A DNA stretch of 64,000 nucleotides, from assembly GCF_036785885.1 (NCBI RefSeq), contig NC_092312.1:18246001-18310000 (forward strand), written 5' to 3'. This document shows, piece after piece, positions 52,224-64,000 of this stretch. Both the position numbers and the translations under genes were made by a program. This stretch comes from Coffea arabica (taxonomy: Eukaryota > Streptophyta > Magnoliopsida > Gentianales > Rubiaceae). Below the pieces are notes generated by a model. That model worked only from the letters and a program-made list of their open reading frames with translations, was not told where the DNA came from and did not search any database. How positions within the stretch are numbered: position 1 is the first letter of the stretch; the number at the start of each line of letters is the position of its first letter.

Positions 52224-53735
52224 ATGCAGAGAGTTACTAGTACTAGACTACGAGTTTTGCTGTGGAAGGTGCTTACGATGTTTCAAAATTTGATGATGCT
52301 GGTCGTGTCAAAAACGAACCGGTAACCCTGATGATTTTCTAAAATTTATGCTGTTGGCTTGATTCTTTTCCTCAAAATTTTCCATACGTAAGTCTGCATG
52401 TCCTGATTACACTTCATTGATGCGGTTATTTTCTACCATCACCTGGTTTACTTCTGTTCTGCTTGCTGATTGCTACGGGTCACCTGATTCCAAAACTGGC
52501 AGAAGGAAGTATACCTACATGGAAGCTGTGAGAGCTAATCTTGTTTTAAAGTTTTTTGCTATCATCTTTTCTAGACAAACACCACAAATTATGAAACACA
52601 AAGCTAAGAAAACAAGTTGCGGTTCGGAAACCGAAGCCATTGATTAGCCAGCAGTATCTACCCTGAAATATGGATTGCATTCGTGGTTGACTCTACTGTG
52701 CTAAAGAAACAAAAGTCACGTATTGAATGCCATGCCAGCACCGGGATGATGGGAAATGCTGGCTTTCTAAGCAGGGAATAAGATATTAGTAGTTTTCCTC
52801 ATTTTTGTGCAGGGAAAACTCCATCCTCTCTTCTACATTCTCCTTTTCTTTTATTTTGAATATTTAGGAAGAACTGGATTCTTTGTCAAATTTGATGATC
52901 GGATCAGCAGATTCCTATAACCATTTTGGGCTATCCACTATCATTAAAGGTGCAGTTCACGGTCCTAATTAATTTGGACTATAATTCCGTTTGAATGGTT
53001 TTTGGCCGTTGCCACACCTTCTGGCGCAATTTACAAATTGTCAATGTACACTCTGTTGTTGAATGTATAATATTTGCAACGGAGTGTACATCCTGTAGTT
53101 CAATTAACGCTCAGTGATTCTGGAGGCCAAAAATTATCACCAGATGGTAAAAACTTCCATTCATCTACACTTCATCCTATTCTCCAGTTTACCTCCTTTA
53201 AGGCAAGAGTTCCTTGAGTTGAAAAGATGTATAAAGTTTAAAAGAATGTTTAATGCTACGTGACACCACATGATTAACAATTGACAAGAAAACTAGAAAT
53301 AAGAGTTACACGACAATAATTAGTTTTAGCAAGACAGAAGCTATTCAGATATTTATCAAAGTGTAATCAAGTGCACTAACAATTATTCATTTGAACTCGA
53401 GCTTGAGCATGGTGCAGCCTCTAATGAATTTTTTCTTTTTTCTTTTTTCTCCCTCTCTAAAACTCGCGGTTGATTCTCTCAATGCATCTCTGCACTTTCA
53501 CACTCTGTTCACGAAGGTGGTGGCAAATTCAAGCTTTGCGCAGTATGGAACTCTGGTTGGTGCAACCATTGGATATACACTCACCTCCGATATCAGCATG
53601 GTGCAAGTACTAAATCAGAAGCAATAGTTCTAAATATGTATGATTTATTAAGCTAATCAATGAGAGGGAATCCTCGCATCAATTATCAGGTCATTCTTGT
53701 TCAAGGCGGTTAAAGGATCCAAACTGCCGAAGTCT
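52224..53735 (+). pseudogene. broken amino acid permease (AAP) copy
   Basis: Four pieces align in order with the intact AAP gene 2.5 kb downstream. An exon 1 relic (52224-52321) reads, in the permease frame, VSKFDDAGRVKNEP but is out of frame with its ATG. An exon 2 relic (about 52432-52541; TWFTSVLLADCYGSPDS, then YMEAVRAN) has lost the first ~40 residues, including the first membrane helix. An exon 3 relic (about 53527-53604; FAQYGTLVGATIGYTLTSDI) and the start of exon 4 (about 53693-53730) follow. Exons 5-7 are absent. It is a dead tandem duplicate of a host gene; its reading frame cannot give a transporter. Confidence 0.85.
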
Positions 53736-54712
53736 ATGATTAACTAATTATGCATTCATCTTATATGAATGGGAGTGTAATTGAGTGTATTTGCACATTA
53801 ATTCAGTTTGCTAAGTGCTACGGTCAACTGTTAAGTATTTTCCAGTCCTTTTTTCCCGATTTATAGACTCAGTGATGAACATCATGTTGTTGGATTTAGG
53901 GGGCTCTTTCTTATTTTAACCACGCCTGATACCTTTGTTTAAAGTCTCTCGGTAAATACATTGTTGAATTCCAAAAGTCGGACAAAGATAAATAATGCAG
54001 TTTTGTAGATTTTAGTGGTTATATAATTGCCATTTAAGTTCAAAATCTTCAGATTCCATGAATCAGATGTCTTGTCATACATGCAAAAAGGTAAAAACGA
54101 ACAGCCAAACATGTTCAGAAAACTAGCGCTAAATTGCTAATCTTTTTTTTTTTTGGGGGCTTGGTGGTTAAGTACTTGTGCTAACTTCCTTTAGTTTTGC
54201 GCGTAACACTTGTATTTTTTTTTTTTTCCTCCCACTGACTTTGGATGCCTCTGAAGTGATTATGCTAAATTCATGGTAAGTTGTGGATCAGTACTGTGTC
54301 ATTCTTCCTCCTTTTTTGACTCATTTTATGAAGCATCAAAAACGAAAAGTAGTGGTAGCGCCATAAAAAGAACATTCTCCCAAGAAAAAGAAGAATTGAA
54401 GTGATGAAGTTGGTCAGAGTGCAAATTAAACAAACCATTAACAATCGATCACCTCTAATGGTAAGGAGCAGTAAATAAATATTCCTCACTAACTATTGTG
54501 TGAGTGTCTTCCAACCAAACGAAAAGTGAAGTATTAATTACACCTACCCCTTCCAGGGATATGACTGCCGTTATATATTTCCTTGTCATCCTTTCTTACT
54601 TCACATCTTTCTCCTCAAAAAAAAGAAAAAAAAAAAAAAAAAAACCTTGCGAGACAATACAAAACCGACAGAAAAACAAGAAAAGAACAAACAAAAAAGT
54701 GAGGTTTGAGAA
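53736..54712. promoter_or_regulatory. upstream region of the intact AAP gene
   Basis: No exon is recognised. A TATATATT motif at about 54572-54579 lies ~135 bases before the ATG and is a candidate TATA box. A long poly-A stretch (about 54617-54644) would then fall in the 5' leader. Poly-T runs at 54145-54155 and 54217-54228 mark spacer DNA. Confidence 0.35.
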
Positions 54713-57700
54713 ATGCAGGCAAATGGCACTATTTTTTCTGTTGAAAGAGGCTATGATGACTCAAAATTTGATGAGGATGGTCGTGTTAAACGAACTGGTA
54801 TAATTTTCTACTTTCCATCCCTTTGACTTCATCTCTTTCTAACGTTTTGATGTTTTCGCATGAAATATATTGTTCCTGATCTCTGGTAATGATTCATCTT
54901 TTTTTGGTTGGTTAACCCGTTTGGTTTGTAGGAACCTTGACTACTGCTAGTGCTCATATCATAACGGCGGTTATCGGGTCGGGGGTGCTGTCTCTGGCAT
55001 GGGCAACTGCTCAGCTGGGGTGGATTGCAGGTCCAGTTGCCATGATGGCCTTTTCTTGCATCACCTGGTTTACTTCCATTCTACTTGCTGATTGTTACAG
55101 GTCTCCTGACTCTGTAACCGGCCGGAGAAACCGTACTTACATGGAAGTTGTGAGAGCTAATCTAGGTAATTAATCTCGTCAAGAAATAATCAGAAAAATC
55201 CTTGGTCATCATCATGCAGCTGGTATAATTTGGCCAGTCAATTAATTTTGCATAGCACTTGATTCGAGCTAATCTTTCATCTGCCCTTCTACAATTTCAA
55301 TGCATGTTAATTTCACGTAAAAATCTTTTAATTACAAAAGAGATTTTCCCTGTTTTTTTTTTTTGGCAAAAGGAGGAAGATTCCAGTGATTTCTTGTTCT
55401 ATCTTGAATGTCTTCTTGCAAATTAGACCACTACTCCTCCAAGTTTACAGGACTTTCTACCCCTCGACCGTCAAACTTGTACTGTTCTTCGTGACATATT
55501 AGGCTTAGTAATTTGCAGAACTGCCCTAATTTTAAGGTTTTACGTACGAACAGTTATATGTGGAAAAATCTCTTCAAAGCTGTAGCTTTTCCAGCTTTGT
55601 CATGGAGAAGGGTCTCCATGTACATAGCTTCTCCCTTTTTTTTGTTTACCGAGGAGTACTGTACTATTAATATTCTTATGTCAGTCCAAGGATTCCTCCC
55701 CACATTTCTTTTACCTTTAGATTTGTTGAAACTTGCTCTTCAATTCCCTCATTCCCCCAAAAAACAAACAAAAAAAAAAAAAAGTGTTGCTCATCTTTTT
55801 TGCTGCACCATTTATTAATCATCTGCCATTTGATTCAAAAGCAGACGACTGAACTATTATGCTTCGGAAACTGAACTGTTGAACAGTAGATGAATTAGCG
55901 ATTACGTACAGATGTTCGGCTGGGGGCTGTGGCCGGTGCTCATCCTTCACTTACTGAGAAACAAACAAAAGTTGGTGAAAGTTGCCAGCCCCCATGCAAG
56001 TGAAAGTAAATGCTGACCGTAATTAACACCCCCGAAACGGGGGATTTTTTTTAAAAAAAAAAAAAAAAAAACTTGTTTGTATTCCCTCAAAAACATTAAA
56101 TTTGTTATCGAATGTGTATGGGACTGGAACAGTAACCTGCTAGCACTGGACAGTAGAATAGAACCTTGCGTTACTTACTTCATATCCTTTGTCTTGGGTA
56201 TAATTAATTAACAAGGAGAAAGGCAAGAAATCACCTAGCCGTTGATAAAAAGAAAATAAAAATGTTTGCCCTGAAATTAAATTACTAGGGATGGACTATT
56301 TCTACTCATTTATTTAAGAGCTCTACTATTAATTCATTGGACTTCGTCCAAAAGGAAAAAAAGATTGGTGAAGTCGTTAGACTGTACCATCATCGCTTCC
56401 TTAATTAGAAACCATCTCTCCCTTTGCTCTTCTATCCACGCAGGAGGACTCAAGGTCCAGCTTTGTGGGATAGCACAATATGGGAATCTTGTGGGCATCA
56501 CCATCGGATATACGGTCACCACAGCCATTAGCATGGTGTAAGCTACCAATAACTGACAAAGGCGCATTTGATCAAATACATTAATCAATCATGTATAGAT
56601 GTTTATTCAGGATTGGATTCTTGTTCAGGGCCATCAAACGATCAGACTGCTTCCATGAGAATCATGTTCGTGATGGCTGTCACACCTCAAACAATTTCTT
56701 CATAATCCTCTTTGGGTTGATACAAGTAATCCTCAGCCAAATACCAAACTTTCACAAGCTGTCGCTGCTTTCCATCATTGCTGCTGTCATGTCTTTTTGT
56801 TACTCTTCAATTGGCCTCGGCCTCTCTGTAGCTCAAATTGCAGGTAATTTGTCACACTACTGCTCCATCTATCTGCATATACATTTCTTAATTCATTCTA
56901 TTAATATCGTTTATGAGGTAACCATGCAAGAATCTTTTTGAAGGCGGGGCTCATCCTCAGACAAGCTTAACAGGAAAACCTGCCGGAAAGAGTATGACGG
57001 CCATGGATAAGATGTGGGACACATTTTCAGCCCTGGGAGATATTGCCTTCGCCTATGCCTTTTCCACTGTACTTGTTGAGATACAGGCAAGTCGTCCTAT
57101 CTTTTTGGAGGTTCTTGTTGTTTAACTATACACTAGCTTCTTAAGCTAACCATTTTACTTGAACACTAGGACACGCTAAAATCCACTCCACCGGAAAACC
57201 AAGTCATGAAAAGGGCTGCATTCATCGGAATTTCAGTCTCGACCGTATTTTATATGCTCTGTGGAGTCCTGGGATATTCTGCATTTGGAAATGATTCCCC
57301 CGGAAATCTCTTAACTGGATTTGGTTTCTACGAGCCATTTTGGCTTGTCGATCTGGCTAATGTCTGCATTGCGGTACACCTTGTGGGAGCCTACCAGGTA
57401 TGATTAGATAGATTGCTTGGGGAATGCATCTTGCGTACGTATAATGCATTGCGTCTCAACCATACATATATATATATATACATGAAAATGCATACGAGAT
57501 CTTTTTTTAAAAAAAATAAAAAATAAAAAAATAAAAAAATTGATAACTCCACTCTATATATAACGTCGAAACAAATTAATGCAGGTATTTGCACAACCGA
57601 TTTTTGCATTTGTGGAAAGTTGGAGCAAAAAGAAATGGCCGGAAAGTACATTCATAAACAGAGAAAACTCGATTGACTTGCCGGGCGGCTGCGTTATGAA

Positions 57701-58010
57701 TTTCAGTCCCTTCAGGTTAGTTTGGAGAACATCGTACGTAATATTCACAATAGTAGTGGCAATGATCTTCCCAAATTTCAATGACGTATTAGGGCTCCTT
57801 GGGGCTGCCTCATTCTGGCCGCTGACGGTTTTCTTCCCGATTGAGATGTACATAGCGCAAGCCAAGATTCGAAAGTTTTCATTCACTTGGATTTGGATGC
57901 AAATCTTAAGCTTCGTCTGCTTAAGCATCTCACTTCTGGCTGCTGCTGCATCCATCCGAGGCCTCATCAAGCATCTCGACACCCTCAAGCCCTTCAAATC
58001 CGAGTCTTGA
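54713..58010 (+). CDS. AAP: amino acid permease (AAP family), seven exons
   Basis: Exons 54713-54797, 54932-55165, 56444-56537, 56629-56843, 56944-57086, 57170-57397 and 57585-58010 give 474 residues, the normal AAP length. A short acidic cytosolic N-terminus (DSKFDEDGRVKRTG) is followed by the family block containing ASAHIITAVIGSGVLSLAW (about 33-51), then about ten further membrane helices. Other marks are LLADCYRSPD, GIAQYGNLVGITIGYT and FAYAFSTVLVEIQDTLKS, with the C-terminal FFPIEMYIAQAKI. These are plasma-membrane proton-amino acid symporters (AAAP/APC superfamily) used in phloem loading and uptake. Which AAP subtype it is cannot be fixed by eye. Intron 5 has a GC donor (CAG|GCAAGT at 57087). 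A decayed sister copy lies just upstream. Confidence 0.93.
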
Positions 58011-58552
58011 GATTGTTGCTTCTCTTTCTACAGAGAGATTACTACAAATGAACCTTATACTTGTGTTTTTTAAGTGTCCATATCCGTGTGATCTGACTGT
58101 CACACGGTTTCTTCGGTGAAAGTTTCCATATCCTTAGGAGTCATGCTAATATCTACTACATATATAGAGAGGATATTTTTTGGAATAAAAAGAAATGCAG
58201 AATGAGGAAAAGAGAATTACAAGGAAAAAGCATTTCACATATGAATACGGCAAAACTATAAAAAAAAAAAAGAAAAATAAAAGAGATTCTTCTTTCAGTA
58301 GGTATAAAGCTTAGAAACTTGAACTCCAACAACTGATTTCAGAATGACTAACAAGTACGGCTGCGCATGATGTAGGAGGGCAGAACAGCTAGTTCATAGT
58401 TAAGGCCTCAGTAAGCTTCTACTACAGAGGCGTAAACAAGAAGGTTCTGCCAATAATTTTACAATGGATAACGTGAAGGTAAGGGAATAAACAATAGAAA
58501 CCTATAATAATATTGCTTGAAAAAGCTGATCTGCATAGAGCAATTTAGTCCA
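58011..58552. other. convergent 3' flanks of AAP and the next gene
   Basis: The plus-strand AAP gene and the minus-strand gene at 58553 converge here. The 540 bases hold both 3' UTRs and no recognisable coding exon. Confidence 0.5.
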
Positions 58553-61500
58553 TCAGTTTAGACGAGGCGCTGTGGACGAAATTCTTTCTTCTTCAAGAAG
58601 CTGATAGGGATCAATGTACTCGGGTGGCGTGACACGAGTGTTCCCTGCGTCATGGACGAAATTTGGTCCGAAATACTGCAGAAATTCAAGAAAGGCTGTA
58701 AATATCTAGTGCCAATTTATTTAAATAAAAACACTGAAGGGGCGAATGGGTTTTAACATGACACGGAAGATGGAATAGAACGCAATGACATCAAACCACG
58801 AAGTAGAAGAATATATAATTAGAAAGAATCAGCTCAAGGATCAGAGTATAAGTTACGTTACAATCCAGAGGATATAAAGAGTATTGATTCATCTTACTAC
58901 GAACCAATTAACTTCTTATAACACAAAGGAGATTCGGTTAATTGTTCTGCTCCATGTTCTCAATGAGAACCTGAAATTTTAGACCTCTAAGAGTCAGTTT
59001 TTGCCATGATTAAGACCTTCGTTGTCTCATTTTTTGCAACAAAGAGATACGGATTGCGTACTCCACAGAATAAAAAGCCAAAAGCAAAGGCAGAGGTTCA
59101 GGAGCAATCCCCCGGAAAATCTACTCACACTCAGGTTAAGGAAATTTGGTCAAAAAGTTCCTCCAGGATCCAGCATTATTTGACCGGCCCCTCACCTCAC
59201 TTTAAGTTCTTCTCTGCCATTAATTTCTGCTCATTATTCTACTTTCTCTTACTCCTTTACCAGAATAAATAAATCAGAAATTCAAAAACTGTCACCCTAA
59301 AAGATGCGATATCAGAGCCGCTAACAAAATACCACTTTTCACACTTAGGTCCTTAATAAATACGATTATCACACTGAAAGATTCTATAAACTTACTGTTC
59401 GATCCTTTTCAACTATCCAGTGTCTCTCTCACTCTCTTCTCTTTTTCATTTATTGGTTTTTCTTCTTTTTTTTTTTTGGGGCAGTCATGACTGGGGTAAG
59501 GGGGGAGGTGTGGTTGTGCAGGAGAAGGTTATTTTGAATTGTCATCTTGTTCGAGAGAAGACAAATGAAGATGAAGAAAGCGGTCAACAGAGTTGTGAGA
59601 GAATTTAAACCTTCTCTTTCAGAAGGTTTTTCTCTCCAATTCAAAAGAAGTAAGAAGCAACGACAAAAAGAAGTTGAATATGAGGCTCTGAAAATGTGAA
59701 CCACTTGCAACGCATCAGTTAGATCTATTCCAATCACTACAATGAAATTCTTTTCCTTTTCTACAGTAGAATTCCTACCTATGGAAGATCTGTCCAAAAA
59801 TACAGCATTCCTGAGCTTATTCTTCTAAGCAATTTTCTGAGAAACAACTCTTTCAGAAATTGCTTAATATAGCAATACCAAATCTCTACCTTCTGTGCAT
59901 CAGTTTGGCCACGATCATCAAACAAGATTTTTTTTTTTTTTTTTTTTTTGGGCAAATGAACCATTCCAACCCGGCAACTATCAATAAAAGTTAAAAAAAG
60001 ACCCCAAAAAATCAGCAAATACTTTTCTTCCTTTCTAATCTTTTACTCTTGATTTCTCTTGTCTTGAAATTTTCTTGGTTGCTCTTTTGATAATTCCAAT
60101 ATCATACACCACTTTCAAGTCCAGGAAATAACTCAGAGGATCTAGCAATCAATGCTTCCTTTTTGCCTATCTGTATGCCATAAGATTCCCAAGAGGCTTT
60201 GGCTCATCTGATTGATAAAAACAATTTATCTAAGGATTCCAGATAATCATAACGTCATCAACCAAGTGGAAAGTTATCACACTTTGAATTAAAGCACAAC
60301 CTATTACACTTGACTTTTTGGTAGAGATGAAATTATGCACTTCACAAAGATCAAAATGGAAGACTTACCAGGTAGAGAGTAGAGAAGAAGGCAAAAGTTA
60401 TGAGGATCAATGGCCAAAACCCCAAAAAGAATGTTCCTCCAAGCGTAAGCAAAAGTCTAGCCCGTGGAATCAAACCCTGTGTAGAGACATACAGACGATG
60501 ATGCCCATCACTCCAAACACACTTGAACAAGCAGGCAAGGAGAATAGCAATCTTCAATCTTTGATTTGTTGAACAAGATTTATATAACAGAGCACAATGA
60601 AACCACAAATTGCTTAGTGAGATCAAATAACGAAAATGATTAATGAAATAATGAGAGTTTCTTCATAAGCAGGATCTGGTACTTGGAACAACTATCCTTT
60701 CCTATGACATTGCGTGGAGTATTATTTTTATATGAAATTCCAAACTGTCTCATCAAAGTAAGTTTCACGACATTTAGTCAAGCCCGGTATTTGTACTTAA
60801 TAGAACAGGAACATTATCCTTGGTTCAAATATATAATCAAATTGTTGGGATCTCAGCAGGTAAAGGAATTTGGAGACATATTAGATCAAAGACAAACAAC
60901 TAATAAGCTGTAGAAGAATTAACCGGACAATGACATGGACAAAACTCTAATCCAACTTAAGGATGTTAATCAGATAACTGTTGTCAAACATGAAGAAGAA
61001 ACAGGACAGTGGGTTTTCCTGATCAGTGCTCTCATAAGATGAAAAAAGGAACACCTAACAGGTGTTTAGCTGAGACCTGTACCAAAATTTTCCAAGACAA
61101 ACAGAAGCTTTGAGCTATACCAACTAAATACAAAGAGTGAAGTAAAATTCAAGACCAACCTCAAGGCCTTCACTATTAAGTGCCATAGATTGTTCTCTTT
61201 GATTGGTTAGGTTTCTCTCAGGATTTGTAGACACAGCATTTGCTCGCGAGAAACCTCCATCTTCTTCCCTGGACGTTGTTTCTTGACCTACATAGCCGCT
61301 TTTAGTTTTTTCCTCAAGCAATGAAGCAGGAGTCATGCCCCGCCTCTTTAATTCTTTCATAAACAATGACTCAGGAGGTTCTTCCCCTGAAACCAATAGG
61401 AAATTCGGAACATCAAGCATCAGTGGTCCGATAAGATAGCAACCGACAGGCAAAGTAGATGGCAGTACAGTTCACCAATCATCCATCGACCAAAAACAAT

Positions 61501-62043
61501 AGTATAACTCAACTCTCTAGTAGTATTAATATTCTAAAAACGTCATGTTCAATGCTACAAATATGAATTTCAATCCAAAATAAATGATGATGGAATACTT
61601 CAGTAACCAGAAACGAAGAAACCAATAACGAGATGCTAAGAATCTATCAATCCTTACTCTTGAATTAAATACATATACATGTAGATTCATCTGAATGTAC
61701 ATACATACATTCGCAGGATATGCTCATATACGTATATTATACGGAATAAGGGTACTCAAAAGGGGAAAAAAGGTTCATTTAAGATAACTAATAGGAAAAT
61801 TGTTACTTTACCATTGCTTTGATTATCGCTCTCTTTAACGTTACAGGAAACGCTAAGCCTCCTTCTGATCAAGATTCTCAGGCTCAATTTCTTGCTTCGG
61901 CTTCCAAAATTCTTTCTTCCTGAGTTTCTGGAATCCAGCTCGGAGCACAGAAAACTCCATTTACAAGGAAAACCCTGCCTCGATTGAGAAACTGAAAACG
62001 GAGAAATGCTCGATTTTAATGATATACTATGTAAAGTCGCCAT
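58553..62043 (-). CDS. unassigned membrane protein with plastid-type transit peptide, four exons
   Basis: Exons 62043-61812, 61386-61160, 60476-60369 and 58675-58553 join in phase and give 229 residues. The N-terminus is Ser/Arg-rich with almost no acidic residues and ends near LSVSCNVKES, like a chloroplast transit peptide. The middle contains EEPPESLFMKELKRRGMTPA, a plausible conserved helix, and a polar region. Exon 3 encodes GLIPRARLLLTLGG followed by a long hydrophobic stretch (FLGFWPLILITFAFFSTLYL) that makes one or two membrane spans. The tail has EYIDPYQLLEEERIS. I recall similar conserved plant proteins without an assigned function. Plastid membrane location is inference. Intron 3 is long (1.7 kb). 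Confidence 0.8.
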
Positions 62044-63500
62044 TTTTTTTTATCGGAATCTGATTGGAGAATTGGAATTTAGTGGAATAGGAAGTTCAAC
62101 ACGGACTTTTGAAAAGGAAGAACAGAACAGCAAGTCGTGATTGATTTACCAACTACTACTCCTAGCAGGACTAGTTCCACCGTGAGTGACAGAGAAAGAA
62201 GAGCAAGAAGTGACGAAGACGGTGGGGTGACTGTTTACGGCATCACTTAGGCGGTATATTTTAGAATTTTCGTGTTTCTGTTCTCTATTTTGCGCGCCAA
62301 ATTTGTGGTTGCAGTTTTTCCAGAATTTCTAAAACATGAGGTGGTGGCTATGACTATGAGGACACAAAACTACGTAGTTTTCAAGTTGGACTGTATTAGA
62401 TAAATGTTTGTGTGATACAGTAAATTAGCACTTGGGAAGTGTGTGTAGCCTACTAGCCTTGTTTGGAAATCCATTTTCCACCAAAATTTTTCTATGTTAT
62501 TCGTAAACACATTTTTTAATAATTTTTTTATCTTATATATATCAAATCATCATAATATATTTTCTACAAAAATTGCAGAAAATTGCAATTCAAACAGGAT
62601 GTGAGAAAAATAAATTTGATATATACTGATAATGTATATACTATCACAATTATATACATGATACATATTCAAATTTTGAATTTTAAGTTTCAAGTTACAT
62701 TAGTTGTCATTTATTTTAAACTAATAATGTATATACTATTAGTGTAAAAGAGATTAGGTCTTGTTTTGATTGTTATTTTTGGGAATTTTATAGAAAAATG
62801 CATTATAGCAATTCGATGTATATAAGCTAGGTTTCAAAGACGAACAAACTACTTGATATTCGAGCTCAATTCAGTAAGAGCTTGTTCAAGTTTAATTCGC
62901 TGGTTAATCAAACCAAACTTAAACAAGAATTTATGTTTGATAAACTTTCAAGTTCGCCTTAATTAGCATATAAATGAAATTTTAAACTACTCAAATCCGA
63001 CTCTAGTTTGGTTCCATAAATACTCATTCAAACTCGATTTGAGAAGTAAACAAACCAAATTCAAATAAATATTCAAACTTAACAATATAATTAAACAAGT
63101 TTGAATACTAGGACATTCACCTTATTTAGACTCTTTTACACTTTTAAAGGTAATTAGAAAATATGTTCGTGAAAGACGTGAAGATTTTTCTTAGAAAACT
63201 GCATTCCAAAAATAACTTTCTTAAATATATCAATCAAGTGGGCCAATTTGAGTTTCGTGAGGAAAAACGTGCTCAAAATTTGGGAAGAATCCATCTTGGT
63301 TTGCATCTTTCTTTTGTTTCTCTTTTTTTTAAAAAAAATTATAGCATGCACTCTAATCATAATGGCTTAACAAATGCTCTTTTATTGAAAAAAAAAATGC
63401 TCCGATGCTAGTTTTGACCATCAATAAAAAGCCATTTGAGAAATCACAATCACCGGAAAACAAAATGCATTGAGGACACTCTGGGAAGATTATTTTGATA
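62044..63500. other. promoter of the membrane-protein gene and AT-rich repeats
   Basis: No gene recognised. It includes two MITE family A relics and, at about 62840-63110, a degenerate tract of TCGAGCTC- and AACTCG-like motifs resembling the repeat near 34425-34800. The left ~200 bases hold the leader and promoter of the minus-strand gene. Confidence 0.45.
62457..62600. mobile_element. MITE family A copy 4 (diverged)
   Basis: Begins CCTTGTTTGGAAATCC and ends GCAATTCAAACAGG. It carries the family core (TATATATCAAATCATCATAAT) in diverged form, with about 145 bp between ends. A half copy with the TATAGCAATTCGATGTATAT core follows at 62756-62830. Confidence 0.6.
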
Positions 63501-64000
63501 CCCGGCTCTATCAAGGATGCACTGTTCGTACCTTTTCCTCTTCCTTTAATACGATACCACATGGGGAACTATTTTGCTCTCTCTTGCTGCACTCTGTGGA
63601 CAAATAGAGCACAGAAATAAAAGAATTTTTGAACCATCAAAGAAATTCCTTCACCTGCGTCGTAAACATGGCCGTAGAATTTTCTTTCCTGGACCCCCAC
63701 CCAGAAAACTGTCTCGTATTGCGTGGGAACCACCATCTTTTGGATGGTTCAAAATGAACTCTGATGAATCCGTCTCAGAAAATTGGGGCTTGAAAGGTTG
63801 CAGAGGACTTATACGGGACCACAATGGTTGTTGGATCATCAAGGGTTTCTCTAGAGTAACAACAACTTTAGTTGCCGAATATTGGGGATTGCGTGACGAT
63901 CTTGAACTTGAACTTGGCATTAATAAGCTGGCTGCAGAGTTTGATTGTGCAGTCATTTTAACTACGCGGTCTCTAATACTACTGATTACTAACTCATTGT
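63500..64000 (+). mobile_element. LINE fragment: RNase H domain at the right edge
   Basis: Plus-strand translation near 63720-63990 gives WEPPSFGWFKMNSDES, then LIRDHNGCWIIKGFSR and AEYWGLRDDLELELGINKL. This is the pattern of the RNase H-like (RVT_3) domain at the C-terminus of plant LINE polyproteins: an N.D strand, G.(I/L).RD..G.W..GF, and AE.WGLRDGL. The segment before it (EHRNKRIFEP) resembles the usual linker. The expected Asp after EFD is present, then the window ends. The fragment's extent beyond 64000 is unknown. Confidence 0.7.

Overview
The window is nuclear DNA of a flowering plant. The genes carry GT-AG introns, plant-only families are present (phytosulfokine, EGY3, plant AAP permease, SHW1-like), the proteins are dicot-like, and AT-rich intergenic DNA is full of small transposons. 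One MITE family, present in four or five copies, reminds me of repeats in coffee and its relatives (Rubiaceae). That is recollection only, so I claim no more than a eudicot, probably an asterid.

Layout. 1-2.0 kb: two minus-strand genes, the first exon of an RsmE-type rRNA methyltransferase running off the left edge and an EVE-domain (THYN1-like) gene. 2.2-5.0 kb: nested DNA transposons. 7.0-7.4 kb: a two-exon phytosulfokine precursor gene (minus), too finely split to show as a long open frame. 8.4-8.8 kb: a Stowaway MITE. 10.8-27.5 kb: a 28-coding-exon PRP40 splicing-factor gene (minus), 1005 codons, every junction in frame. 28.4 kb: a tRNA-derived SINE. 29.4-33.7 kb: EGY3, a plastid site-2-protease homologue without its HEXXH (minus). 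35.4-36.7 kb: a long purine/pyrimidine-armed inverted-repeat element. 36.8-41.0 kb: a 4.1 kb Helitron inserted inside a small MITE. 41.4-43.0 kb: an intronless SKIP22/FBXO7-like F-box gene (plus). 44.5-47.5 kb: a SHW1-like gene (plus) with a LINE RNase H fragment in intron 2. 48.9-50.9 kb: an alpha-tubulin gene (plus). 52.2-58.0 kb: a broken amino acid permease copy followed by an apparently intact seven-exon AAP gene (plus). 58.5-62.0 kb: an unassigned, probably plastid-targeted membrane protein (minus). 63.5-64.0 kb: another LINE RNase H fragment.

The genes are independent housekeeping and signalling genes with no operon-like logic: mRNA splicing (PRP40), rRNA modification (RsmE), ubiquitin ligation (SKIP22), cytoskeleton (tubulin), peptide hormone (PSK), amino acid import (AAP), and plastid membrane or light-response proteins (EGY3, SHW1-like, the 229-residue protein).

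I found no unmistakably new biological system. The most informative observations are the Helitron caught precisely inside a MITE, two GC-AG introns, a 162 bp tandem duplication copying the PRP40 start codon and leader splice site, the hidden phytosulfokine gene, and an alpha-tubulin with an unusual SG in place of AK at residues 369-370.
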